Assembly (NCBI RefSeq): GCF_900457465.1
Contig: NZ_UAUU01000006.1
Location: 85,477 to 149,476, forward strand
Source of the DNA: Sphingobacterium multivorum
Lineage (GTDB): Bacteria > Bacteroidota > Bacteroidia > Sphingobacteriales > Sphingobacteriaceae
Direction: 5' to 3'
Length of the DNA stretch: 64,000 nucleotides
The position numbers were made by a program, and so were the translations under genes. Under the pieces are notes generated by a model that ran no database searches, was not told the DNA's origin, and saw only the letters and a list, made by a program, of their open reading frames with translations. Every line of letters begins with the position of its first letter. Positions within the stretch are counted from its first letter, which is position 1. Shown piece after piece: positions 17,567 through 27,213 of the stretch.

Positions 17567-19303
17567 ATGTCAGATTATCAAATTAAAGAAAATCCCGAAT
17601 TATTTGACGCCATCGTAGTTGGTTCCGGCGCAGGTGGTGGTATGGCAGGTTATATACTTGCACATGCGGGGCTTAAAGTATTGATGCTGGAAGCAGGTCC
17701 TTTTTATGACCCAGCAAAAGATTCGTTACAACTACGCTGGCCTTGGGAATCCCCAAGAAGAGGTGCGGGTACCACAAGACCATTCGGGGATTTTGACGCA
17801 GCCTTTGGTGGCTGGCAAATCGAAGGCGAACCCTACAGCAAAGTAGCGGGAACTGAATTTGAATGGTTTAGAGCACGCATGCTGGGCGGCAGAACCAACC
17901 ACTGGGGTCGAATTTCATTGCGTATGGGACCTGACGATTTCAAGCCAAAGGATGGAGTAACGGATGAATGGCCTATTACTTATGAAGAGGTTAAGCCATT
18001 TTATGACCGTGTAGATCGAATGATCGGAATATATGGCACGGCAGAAGGTATTCATAACGAACCCGATGGTATTTTTATGAAACCACCTAAGCCACGCTTA
18101 AACGAACTATATATTGCAAAAGGTGCGAAAAAAGCTGGAGTTCCAGTGATTCCCGGAAGAGGGGCGGTATTAACCGAAGTATCAAAAGATATTAAAGATC
18201 GAGGTACCTGTTTCTACTGTGGGCAATGTGGTCGTGCATGTAAAGTTTATGGAGACTTTTCCTCTTCATCTTGTCTGGTTATTCCAGCGATGAAAACGGG
18301 TAACCTGAAGGTGATAGACAATGCAATGGTAAGAGAAGTCATTACAAATGATGAAGGAATTGCAGTTGGTGTTTCTTATGTTAACACCAAGGATTTGCAG
18401 GAATATACCGTTAAGGGGAAAACCGTTATTTTGGGTGCTAGTGCCTGTGAAAGTGCGCGGATCATGTTAAACTCCAAATCAAAATCACATCCTGGTGGTG
18501 TTGGTAATAGCAGCGGTTTAGTTGGAAAATATCTCCACGATTCTACGGGAGCCAGCTTATCGGGCTTTTTACCACAGCTACTCGACCGGAAGCGTTATAA
18601 TGAAGATGGCGTTGGAAGTGTCCATATTTATTCACCATGGTGGGAAGATAATGCCAAATTGAACTTCCCTAGAGGTTACCACATCGAATACGGCGGTGGT
18701 TTACATATGCCATCTTATGGATTTTTGAATTGGGTACCGAAAGTAAATGACCATGCAAAAAATTCAGCTGGAAAGTCAAAGGCCAAAGGCGGTTATGGTA
18801 CTGCATTAAAAGAAGATTTCCGCAGCTATTATGGTGCAAATGTCGGCATGGCAGGACGCGGAACGGCATTGGCAAGAAAAGACAATTATTGTGAAATTGA
18901 CCCCGATAAAGTCGACAAATTCGGAATTCCTGTACTACGTTTCAACTACAAATGGGCCAATGAAGAAATCGCGCAAGCCAAGCACATGCAAGAGACATTT
19001 CAGTCTATTATGCACGAAATGGGCGCTGTCATCACTTCTAAAATACCCGGAGCAGATACATTGTACGGCCTAGAAGCTCCCGGAAAAATTATTCATGAAG
19101 GCGGTACCACAAGAATGGGAAATGACCCTAAAACCTCCGTATTGAACAAATGGGGACAAGCCCACGATTGTAAAAATCTCTATGTCGTCGATGCGGGACC
19201 ATTTGTTCAACAAGGTGACAAAAACCTGACCTGGACAATACTCGCTTTATCGATGCGAACAGCAGAATATATACTTCAAGAAAAGAAAAAATTAAACGGT
19301 TAA
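17567..19303 (+). CDS. GMC-family oxidoreductase (large subunit)
   Basis: 578 residues. FAD-binding Rossmann motif VVGSGAGGGMAGYILAHAG at about 17-35, with LEAGP closing the first beta-alpha-beta unit. The GMC C-terminal domain contains HEGGTTRMG and KNLTWTILAL, the usual catalytic His/Asn region. A Cys-rich insert (CFYCGQCGRAC, about 218-228) is typical of the gluconate-dehydrogenase-like branch. It should oxidise an alcohol or sugar and pass electrons on. The next gene, 4 bases downstream, encodes a gluconate 2-dehydrogenase subunit 3-type protein with a Tat signal, so the two probably form a complex that is exported together. The substrate is unknown. Confidence 0.92.
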   Translation: MSDYQIKENPELFDAIVVGSGAGGGMAGYILAHAGLKVLMLEAGPFYDPAKDSLQLRWPWESPRRGAGTTRPFGDFDAAFGGWQIEGEPYSKVAGTEFEWFRARMLGGRTNHWGRISLRMGPDDFKPKDGVTDEWPITYEEVKPFYDRVDRMIGIYGTAEGIHNEPDGIFMKPPKPRLNELYIAKGAKKAGVPVIPGRGAVLTEVSKDIKDRGTCFYCGQCGRACKVYGDFSSSSCLVIPAMKTGNLKVIDNAMVREVITNDEGIAVGVSYVNTKDLQEYTVKGKTVILGASACESARIMLNSKSKSHPGGVGNSSGLVGKYLHDSTGASLSGFLPQLLDRKRYNEDGVGSVHIYSPWWEDNAKLNFPRGYHIEYGGGLHMPSYGFLNWVPKVNDHAKNSAGKSKAKGGYGTALKEDFRSYYGANVGMAGRGTALARKDNYCEIDPDKVDKFGIPVLRFNYKWANEEIAQAKHMQETFQSIMHEMGAVITSKIPGADTLYGLEAPGKIIHEGGTTRMGNDPKTSVLNKWGQAHDCKNLYVVDAGPFVQQGDKNLTWTILALSMRTAEYILQEKKKLNG

Positions 19304-19307
19304 AAGC

Positions 19308-19940
19308 ATGAATAGAAGAGAATCTTTAAGAGCATTAGGATTAATTGCAGCTGGATCTGGTCTTTTAACCGCAGCCTGCAATTCAAAAGATGCTAAAAAT
19401 GCAGCAGCAGACAATAGCAAAAAATTACCTGGAGTCCAGGATTTTGAATACGAACGCACGGAACAATTATACGCCGAAAAGTTTTTCGACGAACATGAAA
19501 TGGCGACAATCACTGTTTTGGCTGACATTATTATTCCTAAGGATAACATTTCAGGAAGCGCTTCGGAAGCGGGAGTCCCCGATTTTATCGAATTTATCGT
19601 AAAAGATTTGCCTGATAATAAAATCCCGATGCGCGGCGGACTTCGTTGGCTCGACCTCCAGTCCAAAAAGCGTTACGGAACAGTATTTATCAAATGTAGC
19701 GCAAAAGATCAACTTGCATTGGTGGATGATATCGCCTACCCTGATTTGGCAAGACCGGAAATGAAACAAGGTGCCGCCTTCTTTTCATTGATGCGCAACC
19801 TGACTTCTTCAGGATTTTACACCAGTGAAATGGGTGTAAAAGATATTGGCTATGCCGGAAATAAACCTGGAGTCTGGAATGGTGTACCAGATGATGTGTT
19901 GAAAGAGCACGGTTTTGACCCAACTAAATTCTTTGGATAA
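19308..19940 (+). CDS. Gluconate 2-dehydrogenase subunit 3-family protein, Tat lipoprotein
   Basis: 210 residues beginning MNRRESLRALGLIAAGSG, a twin-arginine signal, followed by LLTAAC, a lipobox with the modified Cys at about 25. The mature part contains ITVLADIIIPKD and GVPDFIEF, matching the small subunit family of membrane-associated sugar/alcohol dehydrogenases. The GMC partner upstream has no signal of its own, so it is likely carried through the Tat system bound to this subunit. An intrinsic terminator follows immediately after the stop. Confidence 0.9.
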   Translation: MNRRESLRALGLIAAGSGLLTAACNSKDAKNAAADNSKKLPGVQDFEYERTEQLYAEKFFDEHEMATITVLADIIIPKDNISGSASEAGVPDFIEFIVKDLPDNKIPMRGGLRWLDLQSKKRYGTVFIKCSAKDQLALVDDIAYPDLARPEMKQGAAFFSLMRNLTSSGFYTSEMGVKDIGYAGNKPGVWNGVPDDVLKEHGFDPTKFFG

Positions 19941-19941
19941 T

Positions 19942-19977
19942 AAAAAAATCCTTTCCAAAATGGAAAGGATTTTTTTA
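19942..19977. terminator. Intrinsic terminator
   Basis: AAAAAAATCCTTTCCA pairs with TGGAAAGGATTTTTTT around a tiny loop. It lies between the GMC operon and the convergent OmpA-family gene and can act in both directions. Confidence 0.85.
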
Positions 19978-19992
19978 TTATCCAATTAAAAT

Positions 19993-20892
19993 CTATTGTC
20001 CCGATGGTAACTCGGTAGCTTCCGGAGCCTTATCAATCAACTCCATAAATTGATCCAATTTAGGTGTGATGATAATCTGCGTTCTTCTATTCCGTTGCTT
20101 ACCTAGCGCGGTCGTATTATCTGCAATTGGATTATATTCTCCTCTACCACCCGCAGTTAAGCGCTTCGGATCCACACCATATTTATTTTGTAAAGCCTGT
20201 ACCACAGAAGAGGCTCTCAGGGTACTTAAATCCCAGTTATTCCGAATATTAGGTTTAGAAATTGGATCCGTATCGGTATTACCTTCAATCAAAACTTCAT
20301 AATCTCTATAATCCTGGATAATTTTCGCAATTTTGCTTAACGTCTGATCGGCCCTATCATTAATTTCATAGCTACCGGATTTGTAAAGCATGTTATCAGC
20401 AAGTGAGATATAAACGACCCCTTTTAATACCTGTACATCAACTTCCTGCAGTTCCTCACGGCTAAGTGATCTTGTCAAATTATTGGTCAATACCAGATTC
20501 AAGGAATCGGATTTGTTTTTCGTCTCAACGAGATGCTTAATGTATTTATTTGAAGCGTTAATTTCATCAACCAGCTTAGAAATATTAATATTTCCCTGTG
20601 AATTCTGATTAATACTGTTATCGAGCGATTTCTGCAAAGCAGCATAAGCAGATCGGAGGTCCGCATTATTTTGACGTTCAGAAGCCAACTGATCTTCTAA
20701 GCTCTTGATCCGCGTCCGGCCTTCAGCTAATTGAAGTTGTCCATCCTGATATTGCTTGGTCAATTGACTGTGCTCCGTTTGCAATTTACTATAGTCGGAC
20801 TGTAAACCAGCATATTGCTTTTTGCTGACACCACATCCGACAACAAACAAACTGGCCGTTAATACAGTCATTGGAAAAACTAAATTCTTCAT
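19993..20892 (-). CDS. OmpA-family lipoprotein with coiled coil
   Basis: 299 residues from the ATG at 20892, which gives a lipoprotein signal (MKNLVFPMTVLTASLFVVGC, lipid-modified Cys at 20). An earlier in-frame start at 20976 would place a non-signal extension in front and is rejected. Residues about 25-130 form a coiled coil with heptad Leu/Gln (YSKLQTEHSQLTKQYQDGQLQL). The C-terminal OmpA domain (about 165-280) carries the peptidoglycan-binding motifs EGNTDTDPI, DLSTLRASSVVQAL and GKQRNRRTQIII. It should tether the outer membrane to peptidoglycan. A secreted helical protein gene lies upstream on the same strand. Confidence 0.92.
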   Translation of the reverse strand: MKNLVFPMTVLTASLFVVGCGVSKKQYAGLQSDYSKLQTEHSQLTKQYQDGQLQLAEGRTRIKSLEDQLASERQNNADLRSAYAALQKSLDNSINQNSQGNINISKLVDEINASNKYIKHLVETKNKSDSLNLVLTNNLTRSLSREELQEVDVQVLKGVVYISLADNMLYKSGSYEINDRADQTLSKIAKIIQDYRDYEVLIEGNTDTDPISKPNIRNNWDLSTLRASSVVQALQNKYGVDPKRLTAGGRGEYNPIADNTTALGKQRNRRTQIIITPKLDQFMELIDKAPEATELPSGQ

Positions 20893-20995
20893 GATATACT
20901 CTTTTTGTAGATGTTGAACTAATTCATATAGCAAGATACGCAATATTCTAGCCAAAATACCCCACAGTCTTGTCAAATTAACAACCTTTAACGTC

Positions 20996-21520
20996 CTATT
21001 GGGCTAGCTCCTTCAACTCTGTAGCGCTAAATACTTGCCCACCTTTAAGATAAGGATTGGCGCCTTTGAGATAATTATAAATAATGGATTTAGCCTCTTC
21101 ATTGGGTAATTTATAAAGGTTTTTAACCAGGAAATTTTTATCCTCAAGGATATTATTGTTGTAGCCCAAAAAAGAAGGCGCATGCACCTGTACGCTCCAA
21201 CGTATAAACCGCGCTTCAATATGGTTTGGATTTTCCTTAATCACTTCTTCCAAATGCTTTTTCCCCTCTTTGAATTGCCCAACTTTCTTAAATGGATTGC
21301 CGATATGTTTCGCTAACAGTATTTGATAGGCGGCTAGATAGGCTTTCTCTGTCGGCGATTTGGCCCCTTCGGTCAATGTCTCCAAATTATGTTCACACAG
21401 ATCCTCGTCCTTCACGGCCTCCGCATATTCTTTTCGAATTTTCTCCATATTCACCTGCTGGCCAAGCCCAACTTTTGTTAAAGTGAATAGAACAATTGTC
21501 AATACTATTCGTGTTATCAT
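20996..21520 (-). CDS. Secreted hypothetical protein, helical
   Basis: 174 residues with a signal peptide (MITRIVLTIVLFTLTKVGLGQQ). The mature protein is helical and has a tetratricopeptide-like segment, KKHLEEVIKENPNHIEARFIRWSVQ. The pattern FLGYNNNILEDKNFLV is conserved in related Bacteroidota proteins as far as I recall. No function is known. It ends 103 bases before the OmpA-family ATG on the same strand and may share its transcript, which would suggest an envelope role. Confidence 0.75.
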   Translation of the reverse strand: MITRIVLTIVLFTLTKVGLGQQVNMEKIRKEYAEAVKDEDLCEHNLETLTEGAKSPTEKAYLAAYQILLAKHIGNPFKKVGQFKEGKKHLEEVIKENPNHIEARFIRWSVQVHAPSFLGYNNNILEDKNFLVKNLYKLPNEEAKSIIYNYLKGANPYLKGGQVFSATELKELAQ

Positions 21521-21706
21521 AATTATAAATCAGGCTATTTCAACAATTTCAATTTCCGACTTAAATTACTAAAAAAATCGAATCCAACTATTAATTTTCA
21601 ATTATCATACCATAAAGGCCAAAATTCATGTCATCGTATCGCCACAGCTAGTCTTAAAAAAGAGAAAAGTCTTTATTAAAGTATATTTTTAAAGCAATTT
21701 TGCTCC

Positions 21707-21823
21707 ATGAAACTGATTTTAGAAACAAGCCCAGTCTGGTTAAAGGTGATTTTGTCAATTCTATTTGGTGTGATATTAGGCTGCTTTTTAGGGGAAATAG
21801 TTTACACCTTATTGCAGGCATAA
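21707..21823 (+). CDS. Small single-span membrane protein, 38 residues
   Basis: A short frame reads MKLILETSPVWLKVILSILF, then GVILGCFLGEIVYTLLQA. It has an amphipathic start followed by one strongly hydrophobic helix with G-xxx-G-like spacing (GVILGCFLGE), typical of small membrane proteins. It lies alone in a stretch of about 480 bases between genes on opposite strands. No homologue is recalled. The main support is the well-formed transmembrane helix with a Lys-positive N-side and a stop right after it. Confidence 0.4.
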   Translation: MKLILETSPVWLKVILSILFGVILGCFLGEIVYTLLQA

Positions 21824-21997
21824 GCTCTTCATCATAATTGATATCCCCTCCTTTACCTGAGGATCTGCTGAATTTTATGCCTACAGATAGACCGCTAATT
21901 GCGGTTATTTGAATAGACCACTAAGTTTCATTATCCTTGCCAAAAATCAAATTATTTTTGCTATATTGCTTATACCAATATAAATTTAAAGCGAGCT

Positions 21998-22372
21998 ATG
22001 GAGACTAAAGCAGAGTATCAGATTTGGGACACTATTGTGAATAGCGCAAAAACTAAATTCGATTATAAGCATATTCGTGCTATGTTTAAAAAGGAAGATG
22101 ACGAAATAACCGATAAGTTTCTATTCCATATTATTGCAGGATTTGCCTGTGGTGAAAATCATCAGACCATCTCAACCAATCTTTTCAATGAATTACAAAG
22201 TATTCATTTTGAATGTAATGAAGAACAGATCGACCGGTTTATCGCTGATAAGCACGTAAAATTCAGTCCTGAAATCTACGCCACCTATCTTGCATTCTCT
22301 ATGCTGGAAGATGGTGAAGAGGTCGATAACATCACCGAAATCATTAATAATCTTTTGCAACTAGATAAATAA
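21998..22372 (+). CDS. Hypothetical acidic cytoplasmic protein
   Basis: 124 residues, acidic, soluble, predicted helical, with no signal peptide. Recognisable features are limited to conserved-looking blocks (FLFHIIAGFACGENHQTIS and YATYLAFSMLEDGEEVDN). I do not recognise a family. It lies 65 bases ahead of the tandem DUF3857 genes on the same strand and could be co-transcribed with them, but those encode exported proteins while this one looks cytoplasmic. Confidence 0.6.
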   Translation: METKAEYQIWDTIVNSAKTKFDYKHIRAMFKKEDDEITDKFLFHIIAGFACGENHQTISTNLFNELQSIHFECNEEQIDRFIADKHVKFSPEIYATYLAFSMLEDGEEVDNITEIINNLLQLDK

Positions 22373-22437
22373 TTATCCGGAAGTATCGTTTAATTTTGGC
22401 TAAAAACTTATATTCGTGAATTATTACACCTATAGTT

Positions 22438-24411
22438 ATGCGCCAGTTTTTAACGCTATTTTTAATATTTTCTATTTATACAAATAGTATAGCCCAGACT
22501 TTTGACTTTGGTAAAGTTTCTATTTCAGATTTTTCACCAACAGATCTGGATAGCAATGCCAATGCAATCGTGCTCAATGAGTTTGGACGGAGCTCTGTCT
22601 TTGTTGATGATTATGATAATCGCGTAAAACTTCAACATGAATACCATGTAATTATCCGGATCAATAACAAAGAAGGGTTTAAAAAAGCTAATTTTGAAAT
22701 TCCTTCGTATAAACGCGGGAGTTACGTCCGTGACTATTTTGACGAACTAAAGGCTGTTACGTATAATTTAGAAAATGGTAGGATCGAGAAAACAGAGCTT
22801 GAAAATAAAAAAGTTTTCAAGGAAAATTACTCAGCCTATCTGGATCTTAATAAGTTCACCCTTCCGAATATTAAAGAAGGATCTATTATTGAAGTGTCTT
22901 ATCGGACGCTGGAGCAGGATTTATTTAATTTCAAGACATGGGAATTCCAAGATGATATCCCCAAAATTCAAAGCCAATATATCGCAATTATTCCCGCTTC
23001 CTTCGCCTACAATGTAGTTTTACGCGGCCCCTACAAGCTTACCGATCAAAAAGCCGAAGCACTGAAAGAATTTATTTTCCTGGATGGGTTGCGAATGGAT
23101 TGTTCAAAATTGACCTATACCATGAAGAACATTCCGGCATTTATGGAAGAGGATTACATGACTTCGCCAACCAATTTCAAATCTGCGATCTATTATGAGC
23201 TTGAATCGATCTTTTATCCGAGCACAGGCAGTAAGAAGACATTTAGCAAAACCTGGAAGGACGTCGATACAGACCTCATGAATGAAAAGACTTTTGGAGG
23301 TCAATTAAAAAAAACAGACTTATTCAAAGCCAATTTAGCAACAATTCTATCGCCCACTGACACCAAATTAGAAAAAGCAAAAAAGATATATAACTATATC
23401 AACAAACAAATAAAATGGAATAATTATTTAGGTAAATATGCTGAAACTGGTATTGAAAAAGCACTGGAAAAACGAACCGGGAATATTGGCGACATCAATT
23501 TAGCACTGGTAACTGCTTTATTGGCGGCAGATCTGGAAGCCTATCCTATTATTTTATCAACACGTCGAAATGGTACACCCAATGGCCTATTCCCGGTATT
23601 ATCGGACTTTGATTACGTCATCGCTTGCGTGGATATAGACGGTGTAAAGTATAAACTCGATGCCTCCAATTTATATTTACCTTTTGGACAGCTCCCTTTA
23701 CAATGCTTAAATGAACGGGGAAGAATCATCTACTCCAAAAAAAGTTCCGATTGGTTTCCACTTACGGCTCAAGAATCTTCCGATGTAAACTATATCTTGG
23801 AAGGGGCTCTGAATGACCAATTTAAAATCAAGGGAAAACTCACCATAAGCAGTAGCGGTAACAAAGCACTCCTAAAGCGGCAACATATTGCCAAATTCAA
23901 CTCTTTGGAGGAATACTGGGAAAAACTAGACGAAGAAATGCCCAATATCACGTTAACAAAATCAAGTATTCAAAACCTGGAGGATATCGATCAACTATTG
24001 ATAGAAGAATTTGATGTTATCCTAGATGTCTCCAAACAAATGGAACAAGACATACTCGTATTGGCTCCAAATATTATTGACAGGATTTCCTACAACCCCT
24101 TTAAAGCACAGGAAAGAACTTATCCGGTTGATATGGGTTTTAAATCCAAAACATTGTACTCCGTTAAATTGACCATTCCTGATCATTATGAAATTGCTGA
24201 GAAGCCTCAGAATGCATCGTTAGCGCTCCCGGAGTCAACTGCAAAATATAGATATGTAACGCAGGTCAATGGCAATCAACTTGAAATACTACAGAGCCTC
24301 GCGTTCAACAAACCCATCTTTTCAGTCGATGAGTATTTTTCGCTCAAAGAATTGTATTCACGTATTATTCAACAACAAAAGCTAGACATAAAATTAATCG
24401 GTAAAAAATGA
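22438..24411 (+). CDS. DUF3857 / transglutaminase-like exported protein, catalytic Cys absent
   Basis: 657 residues with a signal peptide (MRQFLTLFLIFSIYTNSIAQ). The N-terminal half (about 45-210) is the DUF3857 beta domain (HEYHVIIRINNKEGFKKANF ... EVSYRTLEQDLF). The middle (about 300-400) has the transglutaminase-core layout (KAKKIYNYINKQIKWN ... AADLEAYPIILST). Where active relatives have GDCK at the nucleophile position, this protein has GNIGDIN, so it looks catalytically dead. The gene overlaps the following gene by 4 bases (ATGA) and the two are clearly co-translated. The downstream protein keeps the Cys. A structural or regulatory partnership at the envelope is inferred. Confidence 0.88.
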   Translation: MRQFLTLFLIFSIYTNSIAQTFDFGKVSISDFSPTDLDSNANAIVLNEFGRSSVFVDDYDNRVKLQHEYHVIIRINNKEGFKKANFEIPSYKRGSYVRDYFDELKAVTYNLENGRIEKTELENKKVFKENYSAYLDLNKFTLPNIKEGSIIEVSYRTLEQDLFNFKTWEFQDDIPKIQSQYIAIIPASFAYNVVLRGPYKLTDQKAEALKEFIFLDGLRMDCSKLTYTMKNIPAFMEEDYMTSPTNFKSAIYYELESIFYPSTGSKKTFSKTWKDVDTDLMNEKTFGGQLKKTDLFKANLATILSPTDTKLEKAKKIYNYINKQIKWNNYLGKYAETGIEKALEKRTGNIGDINLALVTALLAADLEAYPIILSTRRNGTPNGLFPVLSDFDYVIACVDIDGVKYKLDASNLYLPFGQLPLQCLNERGRIIYSKKSSDWFPLTAQESSDVNYILEGALNDQFKIKGKLTISSSGNKALLKRQHIAKFNSLEEYWEKLDEEMPNITLTKSSIQNLEDIDQLLIEEFDVILDVSKQMEQDILVLAPNIIDRISYNPFKAQERTYPVDMGFKSKTLYSVKLTIPDHYEIAEKPQNASLALPESTAKYRYVTQVNGNQLEILQSLAFNKPIFSVDEYFSLKELYSRIIQQQKLDIKLIGKK

Positions 24412-26309
24412 AAATCGTATTCATCAACTTACTATACTTCCTGCTTCCGATCCTCGCAATTGGGCAAGATAACTACGACGTCGCCAATATTCCAAGTACA
24501 TTAAAGAGCAGGGCTGTCGCTACGGTGCGCAATGATAAAACGGTGGTAGAAATAAAATCTCCCGAACAAGTCATCACCACCATAACCTGTGCCATAACAG
24601 TGTATAATAAAAATGGAGACCGGTATGCCACGCTCCCAGTATATTATAATAAATCTACCGAGATCAAGAGTCTTAAAGGGGCTATCTATAATGAAATGGG
24701 AATATTGCAAAAGAAAATTGCAACGAAAGATTTCAAAGATATTAGCGCTGTGGACAATAGTACGATGTTTGCCGATTCCCGGGTAAAACTATTTGTACCT
24801 GACTACCATAGCTATCCCTATACCGTCGAATACCAATACGAGGTTAGGAGTAAACAAAACTTGATCATTCCATCTTGGACTCCTGAAGTGTCCAATAATG
24901 TATCTGTAGAAAAAAGCAGCTTTCAATTTATTGCTCCAATAGGCACAGAATGTCGAATTGAAACAACGAATTATAAAGGAAGTATCAAAGAAGAGAAAAA
25001 TGACAAAACGGAAAGTAAAACATGGAATGCTGAACAGATCGCGGCAAAAAAAGAGGAATCTTATAGCCCCAACCCTAGCCTGAAAAGAACAAACGTACTC
25101 ATCGTTCCCAAAAATTTTATTTATTATGGTAAGACAGGAAATTTCGGGGACTGGAAAGAATTTGGCCAATGGGTATCCAACAGCCTATTGAACAAAAAAG
25201 ACGATTTGACGGAAGCGTCTAAACAAAAATTTATTGCATTAACAAAAGACGCAAGCTCAGATAAGGACAAAGCAAAGATTCTATACAATTACTTACAAAA
25301 AAACACACGTTACATCAGTATCCAAATCGGTATCGGGGGCTTGGAGCCCTTTCCCGCTTCTGAGGTTGACCGCTTAGGTTATGGTGATTGTAAAGCACTG
25401 GCCAATTACATGCGAAGCATGTTGTCGGCCGTCAATATCCCTTCCTATTACTGTATTGTCGAAGCAGGCAGACGCAAAGAAAGTTTCCACAAAACCTTTG
25501 CAAATGCCCAGGACGGTAACCACGTCATTCTATGTATTCCATTCAAAAATGATACGACCTGGCTGGAATGCACGAGCCAAAATCTTCCATTTGGTTTTCT
25601 TAGCGACTTTACCGACGATAGAGATGTCGTTGCCTGTACCGAAAATGGCGGAGTTATCATGCATACACCGAAATACATTAACTCCACCAACCTTCAATTG
25701 CGCTATGCCGACCTAAAACTTTCGGAAGACGGAAGCATCCAGGGTACCTTAAACACCAAATTCTACGGAGCCCAATATGAGAACCATATGGACGTGCTTT
25801 TAGCCAGCAATAATGATAAGAATAAGCTCCTCACGGAATACTATAATATAGACAATATCAATTTTAATCAGGTAAACTATATTGAACATAAGGAGGAAAA
25901 TCCATTTATCGAGGAGAACCTGAATATTTTTATTAAAAACTATGCGGTGAAAAATGGTAATAAACTTTTGATCCAGCCTAATTTATTCAATACGCATTCC
26001 AGTATTGCCGAAAGTAGAAATAGAACGGAAGATATTTTCATTGAAAGAGGCTACGCCGATATCGATAGCATTAGCATTGCCCTTCCAGAAAATATGCTCA
26101 AAAACATAACTTCTGAGAAGAAAATTATTGAGAAACCATTTGGAAAATATGAATTTAGGTCAGAAATAAAAGACAATAAACTGTTCACCTACAGAAAACT
26201 GGAACTTTTTGAAGGCAGTTATCCTGCCAGTACTTATGAAGACTTTTTCCAATTTCATAATGAGGTAAGCAGCTGCGACAAGGGACGCTTTAATCTAAGC
26301 TTTCTCTAG
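24408..26309 (+). CDS. DUF3857 / transglutaminase-like exported protein, catalytic Cys present
   Basis: 633 residues with a short signal peptide (MKIVFINLLYFLLPILAIGQ). DUF3857 region at about 40-220 (ITCAITVYNKNGDRYATLPV). Transglutaminase core at about 275-400: KILYNYLQKNTRYISIQIG, then GYGDCKALANYMRSML with the nucleophile Cys, then DGNHVILCIPFKNDTTWLECTSQ with the candidate His and acidic residue. C-terminal DUF3858-like beta domain. Such proteins are common in Bacteroidota, are exported, and may cross-link or cleave peptides. No substrate is known to me. It is the second gene of the overlapping pair with the inactive-looking paralogue, with the same domain order. Confidence 0.9.
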   Translation: MKIVFINLLYFLLPILAIGQDNYDVANIPSTLKSRAVATVRNDKTVVEIKSPEQVITTITCAITVYNKNGDRYATLPVYYNKSTEIKSLKGAIYNEMGILQKKIATKDFKDISAVDNSTMFADSRVKLFVPDYHSYPYTVEYQYEVRSKQNLIIPSWTPEVSNNVSVEKSSFQFIAPIGTECRIETTNYKGSIKEEKNDKTESKTWNAEQIAAKKEESYSPNPSLKRTNVLIVPKNFIYYGKTGNFGDWKEFGQWVSNSLLNKKDDLTEASKQKFIALTKDASSDKDKAKILYNYLQKNTRYISIQIGIGGLEPFPASEVDRLGYGDCKALANYMRSMLSAVNIPSYYCIVEAGRRKESFHKTFANAQDGNHVILCIPFKNDTTWLECTSQNLPFGFLSDFTDDRDVVACTENGGVIMHTPKYINSTNLQLRYADLKLSEDGSIQGTLNTKFYGAQYENHMDVLLASNNDKNKLLTEYYNIDNINFNQVNYIEHKEENPFIEENLNIFIKNYAVKNGNKLLIQPNLFNTHSSIAESRNRTEDIFIERGYADIDSISIALPENMLKNITSEKKIIEKPFGKYEFRSEIKDNKLFTYRKLELFEGSYPASTYEDFFQFHNEVSSCDKGRFNLSFL

Positions 26310-26382
26310 TCGGAAGAAAATATTTACCAGAATATGAAGGAGTAAAATCGATCAAATAAGGCAATTATTGTATATTAGCTCA

Positions 26383-27054
26383 ATGACAGAATACGCAGCG
26401 ATATTTGACATGGACGGTGTTATCAGCCACACCAACCCTTTCCATGCGGAAGCTTTTAGAGCTTTTTTTAAAAACCACAATGTACAACAGGCGACAGAAG
26501 AGGAATTTGAGCAGCATATGTATGGTAAGCATAATAGTTACATTATGCAACATTTCTTTCAACGTCCGATATCCCCTGAGGAACTGCGGACCCTTGAATT
26601 TGAAAAAGAACAGCTTTTTAGAGTCATTTATAAAGAGCACGTTGCCCCTATTAAGGGCCTGATTGAATTTCTGACAGAATTAAAGAATAACGGTTTTAAG
26701 CTTGCTGTGGCGACATCAGCTCCACGAGAGAATATGGATTTAATTCTGGACGAATTGAATATACGCCAGCTCTTCTCGTCCACACTGAGCAGCGAAGATG
26801 TGAAACTACATAAGCCACATCCTGAGGTTTACCTAAAATCTGCAGAAAACCTGCAAATTCCTGTTGACCGCTGTATTGTTTTTGAAGATTCTTTTTCTGG
26901 TATTACCGCAGCGAAAAATGCTGAAATGAAAGTTGTTGCCGTACTTTCAACCCATAAAAAAGAAGAATTGCCTGCAAGTGATGATTATATAAATAATTAT
27001 ACAGAAATATCTGTTGCCAATGTAAAGGCCATTTTAAAAACACAAGAATTATAA
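26383..27054 (+). CDS. HAD-superfamily phosphatase/phosphomutase (beta-phosphoglucomutase-like)
   Basis: 223 residues from the ATG at 26383, which gives MTEYAAIFDMDGVI. The in-frame TTG at 26368 is unlikely. HAD motifs are present: motif I FDMDGV with nucleophile Asp and acid/base Asp, motif II VATSAP, motif III Lys in KPHPEVYLKSAE, motif IV VFEDSFSGITAAKNA. The small helical cap after motif I places it among the beta-phosphoglucomutase/phosphoglycolate phosphatase group. Its substrate is a small sugar phosphate or similar and cannot be fixed from sequence. A long symmetrical terminator follows. Confidence 0.9.
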   Translation: MTEYAAIFDMDGVISHTNPFHAEAFRAFFKNHNVQQATEEEFEQHMYGKHNSYIMQHFFQRPISPEELRTLEFEKEQLFRVIYKEHVAPIKGLIEFLTELKNNGFKLAVATSAPRENMDLILDELNIRQLFSSTLSSEDVKLHKPHPEVYLKSAENLQIPVDRCIVFEDSFSGITAAKNAEMKVVAVLSTHKKEELPASDDYINNYTEISVANVKAILKTQEL

Positions 27055-27109
27055 CTTGGTTGAGTGTGTGCCGACACTTAGCCCGAGGACTTCAGCTGTC
27101 TCCTCTCTA

Positions 27110-27153
27110 CCGATAAAAAAAGAGATTCCTTAAGGAATCTCTTTTTTTATCGG
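27110..27153. terminator. Perfect bidirectional intrinsic terminator
   Basis: A 44-base perfect palindrome centred at about 27131, with an A-rich left arm and T-rich right arm around GAGATTCCTT/AAGGAATCTC. It serves the convergent HAD and NtrC-type regulator genes. Confidence 0.85.
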
Positions 27154-27213
27154 TTTGCCCAAGCGAGCTGCAATTTTCGTTCACCGCTGCTAGACTAAAT
27201 TTTCACGAAGTGA

